DNA of 64,000 nt, taken from positions 19,945,108 to 20,009,107 of the forward strand of contig NW_024609835.1 of assembly GCF_016920785.2 (NCBI RefSeq), given 5' to 3'. The translations under genes were made by a program, and so were the position numbers. Of the stretch, positions 1 to 11,192 are shown piece after piece. This DNA comes from Ixodes scapularis. Its lineage: Eukaryota; Arthropoda; Arachnida; Ixodida; Ixodidae. Positions within the stretch are counted from its first letter, which is position 1, and the number at the start of each line of letters is the position of its first letter. Under the pieces are notes generated by a model that had not been told where the DNA came from, did not search any database, and saw only the letters and a program-made list of their open reading frames with translations.

Positions 1-54
1 TCATCTGGGCAATATAGACCCTTAGGGGTAATACTGTATTTTTTTTAATGATCT

Positions 55-850
55 TGACATCATAGATCGCGTAAAAACACCACGTCTCGAAGACGTGACG
101 TTACAACAATGCCACTACGTCATCGTCGATTACGACGTTACGCGACGCAAGGACGCCGTTTCGCTACATTAAGTCGCGGTTGTAACACGGTCGTGACATC
201 GCGTCGCGTTGAGGACGACGCCGTTACGCGACATCGAGTCTCCGTTGTAACGCGGTCATGGCGTCGCGCCGCGTCGAAGGCGACGTCAACCTGGTCGTAA
301 ATGCCGACGTTGACGTCGACGCTCCACGCAAACTCAAACGTCGCTCTGATGTCACGTTAACGTCGTCATGACATCGTTGTCAGCGTCAACGTCACAACGA
401 TGTCACGACGAAGCCTTGACGGCGTGTAACGTCGTCACCGTCGCCAACATCAACGTCGACGCGCCGTCACGACGAAGTCTTGACGTCGTGTAACGTCTAC
501 GTCGTGAAGTTGTAGGGACGTCGTTGTGACGTCGAGTTGCGTCATGTCGACAACGCGTCGATGACCTGACACCAAGCGTGTTTATGACCTCGAATTGACA
601 AGGACGCGGTGGTCTTGATGTCGCGTGACGTCGTTGTCGTCGTCGTCAACGTTGACATCAACGTCGTTGTCCACGTGATATGACATCAGAACCCAGTCTT
701 GACTTCGGGTAACAATAGTTGTCAATGTCGATTACGACGTTGACGTCACGGCGTTGTCGTGATGTCGCATAGCGTTGTGACGACAAGTAAGGTGGTGATG
801 ACGTCGTGTATTGAAGTGAAGCCTGACGTCTAGGTTGTATAAAATATAGA
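55..850. repeat. Degenerate GACGTC-rich satellite-like array
   Basis: The stretch is dominated by short variants of GACGTC, GTCGTGAC and CGTCACGACG on both strands, so it is nearly self-complementary at small scale. Part of it shows longer periodicity: the block beginning TTGTAACACGGTC at 180 recurs about 65 bp later at 245. A second pair, GTCACGACGAAG at about 405 and 467, shows a similar spacing. CpG density is far above that of the flanks. Short frames through it are by-products of stop-poor CG repeats, not genes. The array stops near 850, where the sequence becomes AT-rich. Confidence 0.6.
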
Positions 851-3800
851 CTGCGTTCGATTGTTTTTATGACCTTGACCAGTGTGCCTATCGAGCTTGA
901 CGTTGGAATGCAGCAGTGTTTTTCATCAAAATAAATCGACTAATCCAATCCACAAATTGGCTTGGCTTATCCGGTTTCTCCACATGCGGAGATGCAGAAT
1001 TATAACTCGTCCTTTATAGTACACTCTAGATGAGATTAGTATTGTATTTTTTTCGGAGAATCGACGTCTTTCCTGTAATGTGCGCCGTTCTCCTGGAGTT
1101 CTCTTAAAACTACAAATGAAGGGGAGCCCAACTTTACTCCGACCGTCACAATACATAGGGATCGAGCCGTTGTCTTGATCACCGTTGCCTTTTATGCTTT
1201 GTACTGGCTGATACTCAAACCAGAAGGGCCAGAAAAGACAAAAGACATAGGCTCGAAGATAGGTGCTGAATATGTTGGTCTTCCAAAAATGGCGACAGCG
1301 GGAAGCAAGGCCAGGGGAAGGGGTGTACGCATGCGCAGAAGCTTACTGTAAAACGGTCCATCGAACTGTGTGATATTTCTGTCTACTGCACGAAACAAAG
1401 AAATAGGACCAATGAGAGGCGACGCATGTAAGACTTAGAGATGCCGTCGCAACGTGCTGTGTCTCGCCGCCGCGCGACGAGCGTTTTACTTCCAGTTTCA
1501 AAGCGAACGCCGCCGTTGCCACGACCTCCGCAGTCAATCTAGCGGGTAGAACGTGCCACGTATCTTCGCCCTCCGCGAGTCCATAGGTCACAGCGAAGAG
1601 TCATGCACCCGCAGTAAAGCCACTTGATGAGTTTATTTTTCTTTCGTGTGGCATCAAATCATCAAACACGCCAATGCACGAGCACGTGCGTCGTGCGACA
1701 CTTGGAAGCAAATGGCTGAGCAGCACTAAAATGGGCGGCTATAAAGCGGCCCCTGAAAGGAAACTGTAGAGCGGCTCCCGCTCGTGGTCTCGCGGGTCGT
1801 GTCTCTCGCGTTCGCCAAAAGTGATTGTCCATACATGTAAGAAACGTCAAGCGTGAATTTTATCCAGGGATCACAGCACACAGCTCTGGTTTGGTATCAC
1901 TGGCTTCCATCGGCGGCTTTATATCTCGGTCATTTTCTGGCCCGTTTTTAGTTTGCATAAAAAACATGCGCTTTGGCGTACCTGAACGTTAGAGCTCAGG
2001 CCGTTGTACAATTAATTATATATCTGTGTAAAAATGCGATGTTTTTCCCATTCGGTATTTGCGTGAACCAAGGCGGGCGTTGATGATCCCGTGACAACCG
2101 TGGATGTGGTCCTCCAACCAATCTCTTTGATACTACGACGTCGCGGAACTCAAAAGGCAAGAAGAGTGAAGGACGCAAGTTCGGCCAAGTTAGCGCTATA
2201 CATGGCTTGCACGTAACGTCCTTGCACCATTCGGGTGGTGTACAGTCTACTTCTTCTTGAAAAAAAAATAAAAGAAATGCAATAGTACACAGTTCACGCT
2301 GCAAAAGATGCATGCTCAACAGCAAGACCACGATTATGGCAGCTGGTGTTACGTCAGGGCAGCCCATAGAACCACTGCGCTGGTGCCTTAAGCTTCGCTT
2401 GCACTTGTGGTTAAATGGAGCATCGAGTACATAGACGCTTTGACACGTATCAGATTACAGTCGCCATTGCTGACTTTCTCTCGTCTTACCTAGTCTTACC
2501 GAGATACCAAGTCACTGAAACGGGCATTGACGAGCCTTCACAAAAAGGAATGCTGTGAAGAAGGACACAATATACCCTAAAATTGCAATAACCTGACCTG
2601 CTAGAGTAAGAATGAAGTGAAGTAATAGGAATAACAGAAGACAAAAGCGGAAGATATAAGTTATTGCGGCGGCCATGCACAGTCGCCGTTTTGTGTTCTT
2701 CAAACATAACAAAATGGGCAACTGAAGAGCCGAGATCTATCATGGGGACGCTATTCGCTGCGAAACTAGAGTGCCTTCATACACACGCGCGCTTTTGCTT
2801 GAGTGGTGACATCTCAGCCATTTTTCCGCCCAGTCGTTTTTTTATGCATTTTGAAGTGCGCGCAATCCGGTGTCAGTCAGCTCGAGCGCGTAGCTTTGGC
2901 TAACGCATAGACGCCATTTTACCGCCCAAGTCACGCACCGAGCGCTCGAGAGCGTCACGCGCTGACACATCCAGGGCAACAATGGATGTCTTCACCCTGA
3001 GACAGACAGACATGTAGGCACCCTATGCGAAACGTTTGTGTATCGCCGCCTGGCGGAATATTTTTACAACCTAGAGTGACGGTACTTCTACCTTTTCTGC
3101 TGGTGCAAGAACGTGCAATGCCAAGCTTTTACGCATTACAAAAATCAAAACATAACCGCGAGGGTAGCACGTGCACTACCTAAAGTGAGAAAAACAGAAG
3201 CGTTCCTAGCGAGCTTGTCACTAAGCGTTCCGCGCATGCGTGACGCCGCGATAACTGTAGTTCACAGGAGGCAGACAGCAGTGCACGAGAGGGCTCGTGC
3301 CGTCTCGGGCGTACACGCGCAGAGCTTTAACGATGTTGTCGTACGTGCAGAAAAACAGAAGTTTCCTCGATGCATTGCGGCAGTGGTGGCGTAGTCAAAC
3401 TGCCTGGTGATATCTGTCTATTGCAAGCATGGCGCCCCGACTGGTGTCCTACGTGTGCAAGCACGTGCAGCGTGCGCGTTATCATAGCTTTGGTAAGCTT
3501 CAAATTGCACGGGCTTTTCCACGAAAACAAGGACATGGCGGCGCCCAGATTTTTTGGTTAGGTTCACTTCGTTATTCTTCGTTTTACGATAACCCAGCGA
3601 ACCGTAGAGGCTACAACCCCCGACCTAATAACGTTGTCGGAGCGAAGCACCTGATCTCATTGTGACAACAGGAACATTCTAATGCGCAGGTTCTGATTAT
3701 TTTAGGTGGATTTATTCAGACGCATTCCTTGGCGGGCAAACAAATCTTGCAGTTATCCAGCAAGACCAATCACGCCCGTGCCTGGTGTCAAGATACGCCG

Positions 3801-4004
3801 CGTGCCGTGCATCCTTTGTTGGCACAAATGTAGAAAAATGCTCCCTGGCCATGAAGCCAACGATACAGGCGCCCGTGCAATCGCGTAATTTTGAGCGGCG
3901 CTCAAAGCTGTACGCGCGCGCCCTTCAGTTCTTCAGAAACGCCCCGAGCGTCTCAGTACGCTCGCTCACGTTGCACGCGGAAAACAAATATGCCAATGAA
4001 TAAG
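851..4004. other. Unassigned non-coding stretch
   Basis: I recognise no gene here. Frames are short, overlap on opposite strands and lack protein-like composition. A 14-base motif ending AAAAACAGAAG occurs at 3187-3200 and again at 3348-3361, about 161 bp apart, which may mark an old diverged tandem duplication. A GCGCATGCG NRF-1-like site lies at 3232-3240. The promoter-like cluster at 1286-1416 is listed separately. Confidence 0.4.
1286..1416 (+). promoter_or_regulatory. Promoter-like motif cluster (YY1, NRF-1, CCAAT)
   Basis: Three motifs typical of TATA-less housekeeping promoters fall within 130 bp. These are AAAAATGGCGAC (YY1-like) at 1286-1297, ACGCATGCGCAG (NRF-1-like) at 1327-1338, and ACCAATGAG (CCAAT/NF-Y-like) at 1408-1416. 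No downstream coding exon is recognised, so function is unproven. Each motif is short enough to arise by chance, and only the clustering is suggestive. Confidence 0.2.
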
Positions 4005-4200
4005 TTCAATATCATGCCCTATATATTTTTTTTTTTCAATTAGTATGTATGTTGTTTTGTGAATACTTTGATGTGTGCGTACATTTGTTTTGTTTGCCTG
4101 CCGCATTGTAAAGGTTATTTCTAATGTTGGACCCGCGACTAGCCTCCACGGCTATGGGTCCAAGCAACGATTGTGTATTTAAAAAAAGAATAACAAAGGA
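4005..4200 (+). mobile_element. LINE 3'-end fragment with terminal stem-loop
   Basis: A T-rich, GT-rich leader is followed by a hairpin at 4129-4161. The outer arms are GGACCC and GGGTCC and the inner arms TAGCC and GGCTA. An A-rich tail with ATTTAAAAAAAG-type repeats follows. A short 3' stem-loop just before an A-rich tail is the usual 3' UTR end of CR1/Jockey-type LINEs, and the intact-tail LINE at 20.1-23.1 kb also ends in a small hairpin (CTCTGC/GCAGAG). No coding sequence is attached, so this would be a 5'-truncated copy. It could instead be an unrelated hairpin. Confidence 0.4.
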
Positions 4201-5201
4201 ATAATGAAGGAAAAGAAAAAAAAAAGAAAGAAATAAAACTAAGAATGACGAAAACGCCGAACGGAAACCATAGTTAGCGTTTTGATAAAATACTAGAAGT
4301 GGTGCACTTTTTTTGTTAACATTTAATTAGCGTTGGTGAGAGATGGTGAAAGACACTCATACACCGTTTGTATGTTTACAAAATCACAACTCAGACTGTT
4401 AGGAGTTTTCGTCGTTTCGAAACGTGAGCAAAGCACCCACCATAAGATGAACGCTGAGGATCGCACCGGCCAGATGCTCTTTGTTTAAAAAATGCTGGGC
4501 TGTCAAGATCGTACTGCACAGCATGCGATCTTCACACCTCAGGACTCACGTGTTCGTCTATTCTTAAAGCAAGCGAAGCACGCGGCGTACGTGCGAGCGA
4601 TAAAAATGGCACCACAGTCAGAAGCTGTACTGAGTGGAGCAAAGATTAACAGCAAAATTTGCGCTGCAAAAATCTTTTACAACTCGCCGCTGCGTATTCG
4701 TGGGAAAACCCAATTACATGCGACAAACAAGCGATGAACGCGGCCAAAGCCAATACATGATATCAAGGCGTCAGTTGCGTGAGCATCTTCATCTGCACAC
4801 AAATGACGCACTTACGAAAATTGAAAACCCGAGTGCACTACCAACGCACAACACGAGCAAATAGAGTATTCACAAAATACATTTGAATGGTTCGAACGAG
4901 GTTCCAACTTTGAAGCCAGTCGGAAGTCAGACCCATTTCTTTGACTATTAGCAATGTGTGCGACCAAAAGCGTCGCTGCGGTCAGCTTTCCACAATGGGC
5001 CAACTCATGGGCATATGAGCATTGTCAGACTGTCAACTTTGACGGTGTTAGTTTCGGATTGCGATAGTTCCTAGCTTCCGCTGTGCTTTTTAAACACACC
5101 ACCGAACTCGTCGTCGCACCCGATGATAAGTAGCCAGGATAACAACTGGTGACGTCACGGCGAGGCAAATCCCAGTCGTGACGTCACGGAGGGAAACCAT
5201 A
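4201..5201. other. Unassigned stretch before a palindromic MITE
   Basis: An A-rich run near 4195-4245 is followed by mixed sequence with no recognisable gene. Two TGACGTCACGG motifs near 5151-5190 resemble CRE-type sites, but such strings are common in this window's repeats, so I do not call a promoter. Confidence 0.35.
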
Positions 5202-5390
5202 AGGGCTCATTCACACTGGAAGCGGATCCGCGTTCGCAAAGCGGTTGCGAACGCGGTTGTATAAGGATTCAGTACAATTGCACGCGCATTTGATGACATC
5301 AAATGCGCGTGCATTTGTACTGGATCTTTATACAACCGCGTTCGCAACCGCTTCGCGAACGCGGATCCGCTTCCAGTGTGAATGGGGGGT
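5202..5390. mobile_element. Palindromic MITE, family P1 (copy 1)
   Basis: A nearly perfect palindrome of about 189 bp. The left arm starts AGGGCTCATTCACACTGG and the right arm returns as CCAGTGTGAAT before decaying. The arms contain GCGGATCCGCG and TTCGCAAAGCGGTTGCG, and the centre is a GATGACATC turn. A second copy of the same interior sits at 57317-57505 in similar condition. The right terminus here is mutated to a G-run, so no target duplication can be read. The 3-bp duplications and TTCACAC ends of related elements in the window suggest a PIF/Harbinger-like MITE. Confidence 0.7.
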
Positions 5391-5538
5391 AAGAGGGCTC
5401 CACCGAAACATCTGGGCGCTAATATTGCTCGCGCCCAGGGCCGGCCGTTGGCCTCTGCCTGTACTTGCCGATGCCGGGCGAACAAAAAATCTTGCTCGCT
5501 TAAATCGGCGGCGAGCAGCCCGTGGCCCGTGGCCCGAG

Positions 5539-5571
<33 letters not shown>
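5539..5571. repeat. Uninterrupted run of 33 cytosines
   Basis: A pure C homopolymer directly follows CGTGGCCCGTGGCCCGAG. The reverse strand is a G-run able to form quadruplexes and this strand could form an i-motif. The length may be unstable or affected by sequencing and assembly. It makes poly-proline and poly-glycine frames on either strand, which should not be read as proteins. Confidence 0.8.
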
Positions 5572-5572
<1 letters not shown>

Positions 5573-5776
5573 AGCACCTTGACGTTTCGACAAACACTAA
5601 CCAAATATAATCAAAGTCGTGAGTCCATCGAAGGCCCACACTCCATATTATTACCTTCAAAAACATGTAATACCCATTTGTTGTTGCTTCTAAAAAGCGC
5701 CAAATAGGTCGGTTTAAAAAAAAAAGTTGCACAGAGAATCGGAAGTACTCTGTGAATTCTTTGCGTAATTCTAAAC

Positions 5777-5998
5777 ATGGCGTCGTATCGCGGGAGTCCC
5801 GTGCTGAACAGCTGAACTAGCTTAATGAAGCGGACGAAGCGATTGCAGCAGACGACGGGTGTGAGACCTCTACTTTAGAATCGCTGTTCGCGGCACCAAC
5901 GAATCTGTCGTGTTTTAAAAGAGAAATCGTATACCGATCGATACAATTAGAATTTATTCCGCACGACACGCCAGACCGCCAAGCTGATTCTCACGCAG
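5777..5998 (+). pseudogene. Family-L reading frame, copy 1 (5' part, split by hAT)
   Basis: An ATGGCG start at 5777 opens MASYRGSPVLNS and then a stop. From 5821, in another frame, codons run open to 5998, giving an acidic segment with LNEADEAIAADDG near its start. If the hAT element and one 8-bp duplication are ignored, the frame passes from 5998 into 13157 without a stop and stays open to 13476, about 166 codons in all. It resembles no family I know. The second copy, at 23993, encodes MATYRG at the equivalent start. The sequence therefore looks like a degraded coding exon of a repeated element or gene with at least one frameshift. A chance open frame in GC-rich sequence remains possible. 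Confidence 0.3.
5991..5998. other. hAT target-site duplication, left copy
   Basis: TCACGCAG here and TCACGGAG at 13149-13156 agree at 7 of 8 bases. They flank a sequence that starts CAGAGACGG and ends CATCTTTG, as expected for an 8-bp hAT duplication. Confidence 0.6.
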
Positions 5999-6425
5999 CA
6001 GAGACGGCGGGAATGACATTACTGTAATGGAATTACAATAATTAAATTACTTTTTGGAGTAATGAGTGATGTAATAAATTATTTCAACAGGCTAGTAATT
6101 TAGTAATGTAATGAATTACTTTCAGGCAGTAATTTCGAGAATATTACTCATTACATTTGAAATTACTTTTGTTCTAAATTAAAAAAATTCGTTTGCAAGC
6201 TTTAAGAAAGGAGAGGAAAATTATTTTGAATGGTGAAATGTTGTGAAAGAGCATCAGAGGAAATAATCGACGGCCACCTGAGCGCAAAGTCTGGTACGAG
6301 CTGTACAGACGTACAAAGAAGGAATGGAAAGGCGAAGGAGAAAAGCTTGCGTCGCTGGAAGGCAACGGCTTACAAGCTCCAGGCACGACAGATTCACGGC
6401 GTCCCGTCATCACGACGATACTAGG

Positions 6426-6644
6426 CTTCGTTCATCCCTAAGCTGACAGTGCTGTGGGAGCTGCAAGCTAACCAGAACGAATCAAACACTTTATTTTAAT
6501 CAAGTGTCCCGTCCCTTTCTCTGTGCGTAGGTATGAACGAGAGCGTGGTTACGTGGCGAAAGATTCACGCGTGACTGTTCCAACGAACATGTAGCTTCCA
6601 GCGTTCATCCCTAAGCTGACAGCGTGTCAGCTTAGGGATGAACG
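6426..6644. repeat. Repeat block ending in a perfect 20-bp-arm hairpin
   Basis: CTTCGTTCATCCCTAAGCTG occurs at 6426. The same core returns at 6602-6621 and, inverted, at 6625-6644, forming a hairpin with perfect arms and a 3-nt loop. A close relative of the leading block, with CCCCTAAGCTGAGAG, lies at 35458-35482. This suggests a small inverted-repeat element whose terminal motif has been copied head to head. Confidence 0.45.
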
Positions 6645-7108
6645 GCTCATAGGCTACAAGGCGACAGGCACATCACCAGTGAGTTAAACGTAATTTAAAA
6701 CCTGAGAGGACAGAACAAACAGATCCACAGCCTTGTAATTTTGTGAAGCAAGGTTAAACTGTAAGTTTCGACCACTGGGAACAATAAACGACCGGAATAA
6801 ATAGGTTATTCCAAATGACTTGTCAAAGCCCAAGAACGTTTTGTGCGTCCTCGAGGAAAGTAGGTGCCGCTCGCGGTGTGCCTCGCTGCCTTACCTCAGG
6901 AAGTTTATTCGGGAATAAGCCTACAAGCAGATATCGCCCCCCATTTGTTGGGAAAATCCACAATTTAGGAAGGTCGCGCCATTCCTCAATTAGCGAGGCT
7001 TCTGCTTAGCGATTATCCGGGCCCTTTGTGTGACAATGCACAAAAACTTGAATTCTTCGGGTGTTTCGGAAGGATGCTCCTTGAAAGGAATGACCGGGAA
7101 TAGGTCGA

Positions 7109-7252
7109 CTATACTTGGCGACAACGTTTCTGGGCAATGCAGTGGAGGGTCGAGGCACGCGTTCCCTTTCCCATTTTGAGTGCTGAATAGAGCTCTGTGC
7201 TGGCTCTCCTCCTCTCCACTGCATTGCCGAGAAAAGTTATCGCCAAGTATAG
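7109..7252. repeat. Inverted repeat, about 38-bp arms
   Basis: TATACTTGGCGACAACG and GGGCAATGCAGTGGAG at 7109-7146 return inverted at 7214-7252 as CTCCACTGCATTGCC and ATCGCCAAGTATA. Together they form a stem with about a 65-nt loop. It lies inside hAT-like element B and just left of the TA-flanked element. It may be the remnant of a small fold-back MITE. Confidence 0.5.
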
Positions 7253-7582
7253 GTGCTCTCGGGAGAATAGGTTTAGATTGCGTCCGAGGCGGAAGGAAAA
7301 CGGTTCACGTGGCGACTCCTACCCTTAGCGAAAAGTCGTTCAAAAGCAGTATACTGAAAGTATACTGAGAGTATACTAATAGTGAACTTAGGGTATGTAC
7401 TGAAATCGTACTAGTTTCACACTTTTATGAAACAAAATAGTGTACCCTTAGTACACCCCAAGTACATATGTAGTATACCATAAGTGCACCTCGAGTGTAC
7501 TTTTAGCATACTATAAGTGCACGTTTAGTACACTTCATGTACGCTTTTAGTGTACTAAATGTACACTACCAGTACATATATG

Positions 7583-8224
7583 CGGAGTGTCCCAGATAAC
7601 TTCCACCAAACTTAAAAAAAGAAAAACAAAAAAAAAACGGAGCGTTCTCCGGGAGTGAAACCAACTGTACGCTGTTAGAAAGTCTCTTGCGAAAGTGCAC
7701 GAAATTGTTTTAGTGCGCCTATTTACTTAATTAAGAGTAACAAGCTAACTTTTTAAATATTCGTTTAAAAGCCAAGGTGTGAAATGGAAAGTTGTAGAGC
7801 GCATTAACACCTAATTAAACCATTTTCAACAAGGTGCGCTTTGCATGCTCCTTTTTCCTAGCCTTCAAAAAAAACGCCCGCGAAATACAAAAAAATACCG
7901 CGTGACAACTCGCTTCCCCAATCACGGCGTGCGAGCGCGCCGCGAATGTGCGTGCTTTGAAGGCCGGAAAAAAGCACGAAAACCTATTATGTTTCAAACA
8001 CTTTAAATGGGTGTTTCTCAATGCGCCCGGCAACTTTACAATTAACATCTTGGCCCTTAAAAGAATATTCGAAAGGTTAGCTCAATAATCTTAGTTATTT
8101 ACATAACCAGGCGCATTAAAAAAATCTGTGCACTTTCTTAAGACACTTGCTAACGACAGTTGATTTCACTCCTGCAGAGCCCTCCGGTGTTTCTTAAGTA
8201 TGGTGCAAGTTATCTGGGACGCCG
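7583..8224. mobile_element. 642-bp MITE with GTCCCAGATAACTT ends
   Basis: The left end CGGAGTGTCCCAGATAACTT, followed by CCACCAAACTTAA, is mirrored at the right by GTGCAAGTTATCTGGGACG. The reverse of the right end matches the left over about 25 bases with few changes. The interior is A-rich, with no protein-like frame. Possible flanking repeats TATATG and TGTATG are imperfect, so the duplication length is uncertain. It lies just inside the left subterminal array of the TA-flanked element, so it inserted after that element arrived. Confidence 0.6.
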
Positions 8225-8320
8225 TGTATGTCGGGCGTTTTGAATGGAAAGCACGGTCTCAAATTGACCAGAAAAATCGCCGCCTGCATTTAAAAAGCTG
8301 ACTTTTCAAAGGTGTTTCTT

Positions 8321-8542
8321 TGAACGGCTGTATTACAACCTGTGAAATTTCATCTTATACAGCTCTATTCTCGTGAAATGTTAAGAAACGCCGTTGACAA
8401 CTCAATTGATGATAATAATGCAGAGGCGTCACCACCGGGAGATGCACTCTTAAAAATGAGTCAGGAAATTAACGAGGAAATCTTTGGCAGCTCTATTCCT
8501 CGTGAGAATGACGTACCGGCGTCTTCTGAAACTGTGTGAGAA
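8321..8542 (+). CDS. Short acidic open frame, possible transposase remnant
   Basis: From the stop near 8321 the frame is open for about 70 codons and ends at the TGA at 8540-8542. The residues are non-random: a KFHLIQLYSREML start, then acidic NSIDDNN and KMSQEINEEIF segments, and an SSETV end. There is no good ATG at the 5' side, so it may be a 3' exon. It sits inside the 5.13-kb TA-flanked element and could be the only remaining coding piece of its protein. I recognise no domain. Chance cannot be excluded at this length. Confidence 0.2.
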
Positions 8543-11132
8543 AAGCCATAAAGAAGAGGTGCACTGCATTTTTCAATTGAAATTATGTATGTGTAGCATA
8601 CAAACATTATGGTCAGTGTTCTTTACGTAATTGATAAGACAGAAATTGAAATCCTACTTATCACTTTATTCAAGTTTCCGAGCCTGCCTAACTGTACACT
8701 CTCCTTTGTGATGATGGTATGCCATTACATCCTGCGTAAAAAGAGAAGAGAAAATTAGCCTATGGCCACTCTATGATATAACATCACATAATTCGCTCAA
8801 AGGACCACTATGTGAGGAAGGCAAGATAGTAACAACTTCATCCTGACAAAAGGGCGAGGAAAATCGGGCAATATCGTTTCTGAAAACCTGATACCTGAAA
8901 GCAGCTCTAACACAGAGCAAACAAAATGATTGGCATTTTCTTAATGCCTCCTTTTCTTTTGCTGTGAACACACATACAAGTCATACGCTATTACACATTC
9001 AGTGGTGCGGCTTGATTTATGATAAGTACTTTTTTATATAACTTCGAGCTTTTAAAGAAAATATTCAATATAATGGGTCGGACATAAATGGTTGCTATGA
9101 ACTATCCTATATATTTACACATTATCTGATATCACAAAAGCACTAGAGCAGGGTAGGGCTGTACTGCATCAGTTATAAATTTCTAACCAATTAAAAGTTG
9201 GCATTTATTTAATATATTAGTATTGGCTATTATTCTATGACAAAGAATAACTGGGCGAGTTGGTACGTTGGTAGTCTTTCAACTCCATCGAATATTCAGG
9301 TCCTTTTAACATTTTTTTCATGCTTTTGCTTTTTCTAACTGCTCTGCCTTTTGTAGCGGCTTTCGCCGCCACTAAAAAACGTGACATAGAAACTCACTTT
9401 ATTCACAACACAAAATCGCAAACTTGGAAAGCGTGCCGCTTCGGCATACGCAGAGATCGTCCGTCTCTACGGCACAGGCATCAGCACGGGCAAGAAATCA
9501 TGCTGCTCGCCCTTGTAACGTTTTTCACGCTAACGCTTTATGAAACAAATCGTTGACGAGAGACTGTTGGAACCACACCTCAGAACTAGCATGACCTGTG
9601 ATTGCTTGAACTGCCGTCAGACTGTACTTGAACGCGCCGCAAAAGCCTCGTCGGGTGACCGTCGTAGGGACGGCGCCCAGGACAGGCCCTCGGCTGGCCC
9701 TCGGTTCCGCCGCACGCGAACCTTTCTCACTCTGCGGAGAGAGCCATAAATTTTGAAGATACGCTCTTTTCAAATAACGAAATAAAACCGGGTAGAGCAT
9801 AGTGAGAGTCCAGCATAGCTTAGCAAGCACACGGTACAAGACAAAGTTTGAAACAGCGGCGCACTTCGCAGTAACAAAAGGAACTTCCTCACCTTCGCTT
9901 GCACCAGTCGGCCATGACTATCCGCCACTTGCGACGCTGTGTCTCACAGCTCTCAGTAATCGCTTGCTATTATTGAACACGGTATTCGTAAGTAAGGTAT
10001 CTAAAATATCCGCAAAAACGGCTAAAACGTAAAAAGGAAGCGATGCTCGAACTCTCCGGAACTCCAACGGCGGCAAACGGAAGCTGATTGCAATAGCGAT
10101 GGTCTTGCGCAGTTTTCAAAAGTCTCTTCTTTTTGTTCTTTTTTTTCTTTTTTTTTTAAGACAAAACTATGCAAATCAATATATTAATAATAATAATGTT
10201 ACTTTATTATATTCGTAAAAAGTTAACAAACCGTTTAGTCTATCTTAGGTTTTATCTAAACTTTCGGTTTTCTTTTTCACTGTAAAACCGAAACTATCTC
10301 AAGCAATTTCTCCCTTGTCGCCAAGGCTATTTTGATTCATCAGCGCATGCTTGCACCGCTGGTATTTCGGCTTTTCTGGAAGGATCGGCTCTCGCGGCAC
10401 ATAAATAATGAGGGTAACCTCGTGTTTTGAAACAATGAGCGTGCCCGTCTTTTTTGACGAGGGAAAGACGCGTTAAATTTACGTAGATGTTTTACAGTAT
10501 GGAAATTTCGATCGACGGTGTTGTTCGTTGTTGGAATTGTCAATCTCTTTTCACGTGAATTGAGATGTCCTTAGAGTTTTGCAAGATAAATCTACACCAT
10601 GAAACACTTTCGGTGAAAGCTTGAGGTTGTTGCATAAAGGCGCCGATTTCTCCAGCCAATTTCAGAGCGAGCTTCCATTCATAACATCACTTCGCATACG
10701 CGGTTCGGAAGTTGATTTGCGCTGCATGCGACCATGCAAGGTGAAAGATCTTATGTCCCCATTATTAGCCGTGGTTTCTTTTGCCTCCTGTCCTTTTGAT
10801 TGCTGTGGATTCAGATATCTGAAACAGCGTATAGTACGCTGAGACCTGCATTACAAGAACACCGGATTATTTGGGGTTTTTCATAGCTATGAATAACCCA
10901 AAACTCGTCACCTTTTCGCAAATTGTTTCAGTTGGGCTAGAGTTTATTCATAGCCGCTTTAAAATTGAAAATTCAACATGGTCAATTACACTGTCAATTA
11001 AAAAAAGCTAATTAGACAACGTACTGTGACGTTTATTTACTCATCTAATGTCCACCGAGCCCCACAAATATTCTGTGAAAACGGCATCGGCCTATCTATC
11101 GCGTTTTAGTGTGTTGATGTTAAAAATCGCAC

Positions 11133-11153
11133 CATATATATATATATATATAA
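11133..11153. repeat. (TA)n microsatellite
   Basis: A short TA repeat lies just outside the left arm of the fold-back unit at 11193-12104. A matching, longer TA run lies outside the right arm. Confidence 0.7.
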
Positions 11154-11192
11154 AGAGTGACGAATGTTGACAAATGCTTCCGTTGATATATG

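Larger units (their letters stand above)
5595..5998 (+). mobile_element. Family-L dispersed repeat, copy 1, left part
   Basis: This aligns by eye with 19725-19884 plus 23966-24010. Shared blocks include CCAAATATA near 5600, an A-run then TTGCACAGA near 5730, GGAAGTA near 5750, and ATGGCG(T/A)CGTA(T/C)CGCGGG at 5777. The repeat is interrupted at 5998 by the hAT-like element at 5999-13148 and resumes at 13149-13587. The left terminus is not found. The right end resembles that of the TTAA-flanked MITE at 20747-21418, so family L may be a TTAA-type element. Confidence 0.5.

Noticed and set aside
5207..5732. Poly-glycine and poly-proline frames on both strands
   Set aside because: They are translations of a 33-base C homopolymer and a MITE palindrome.
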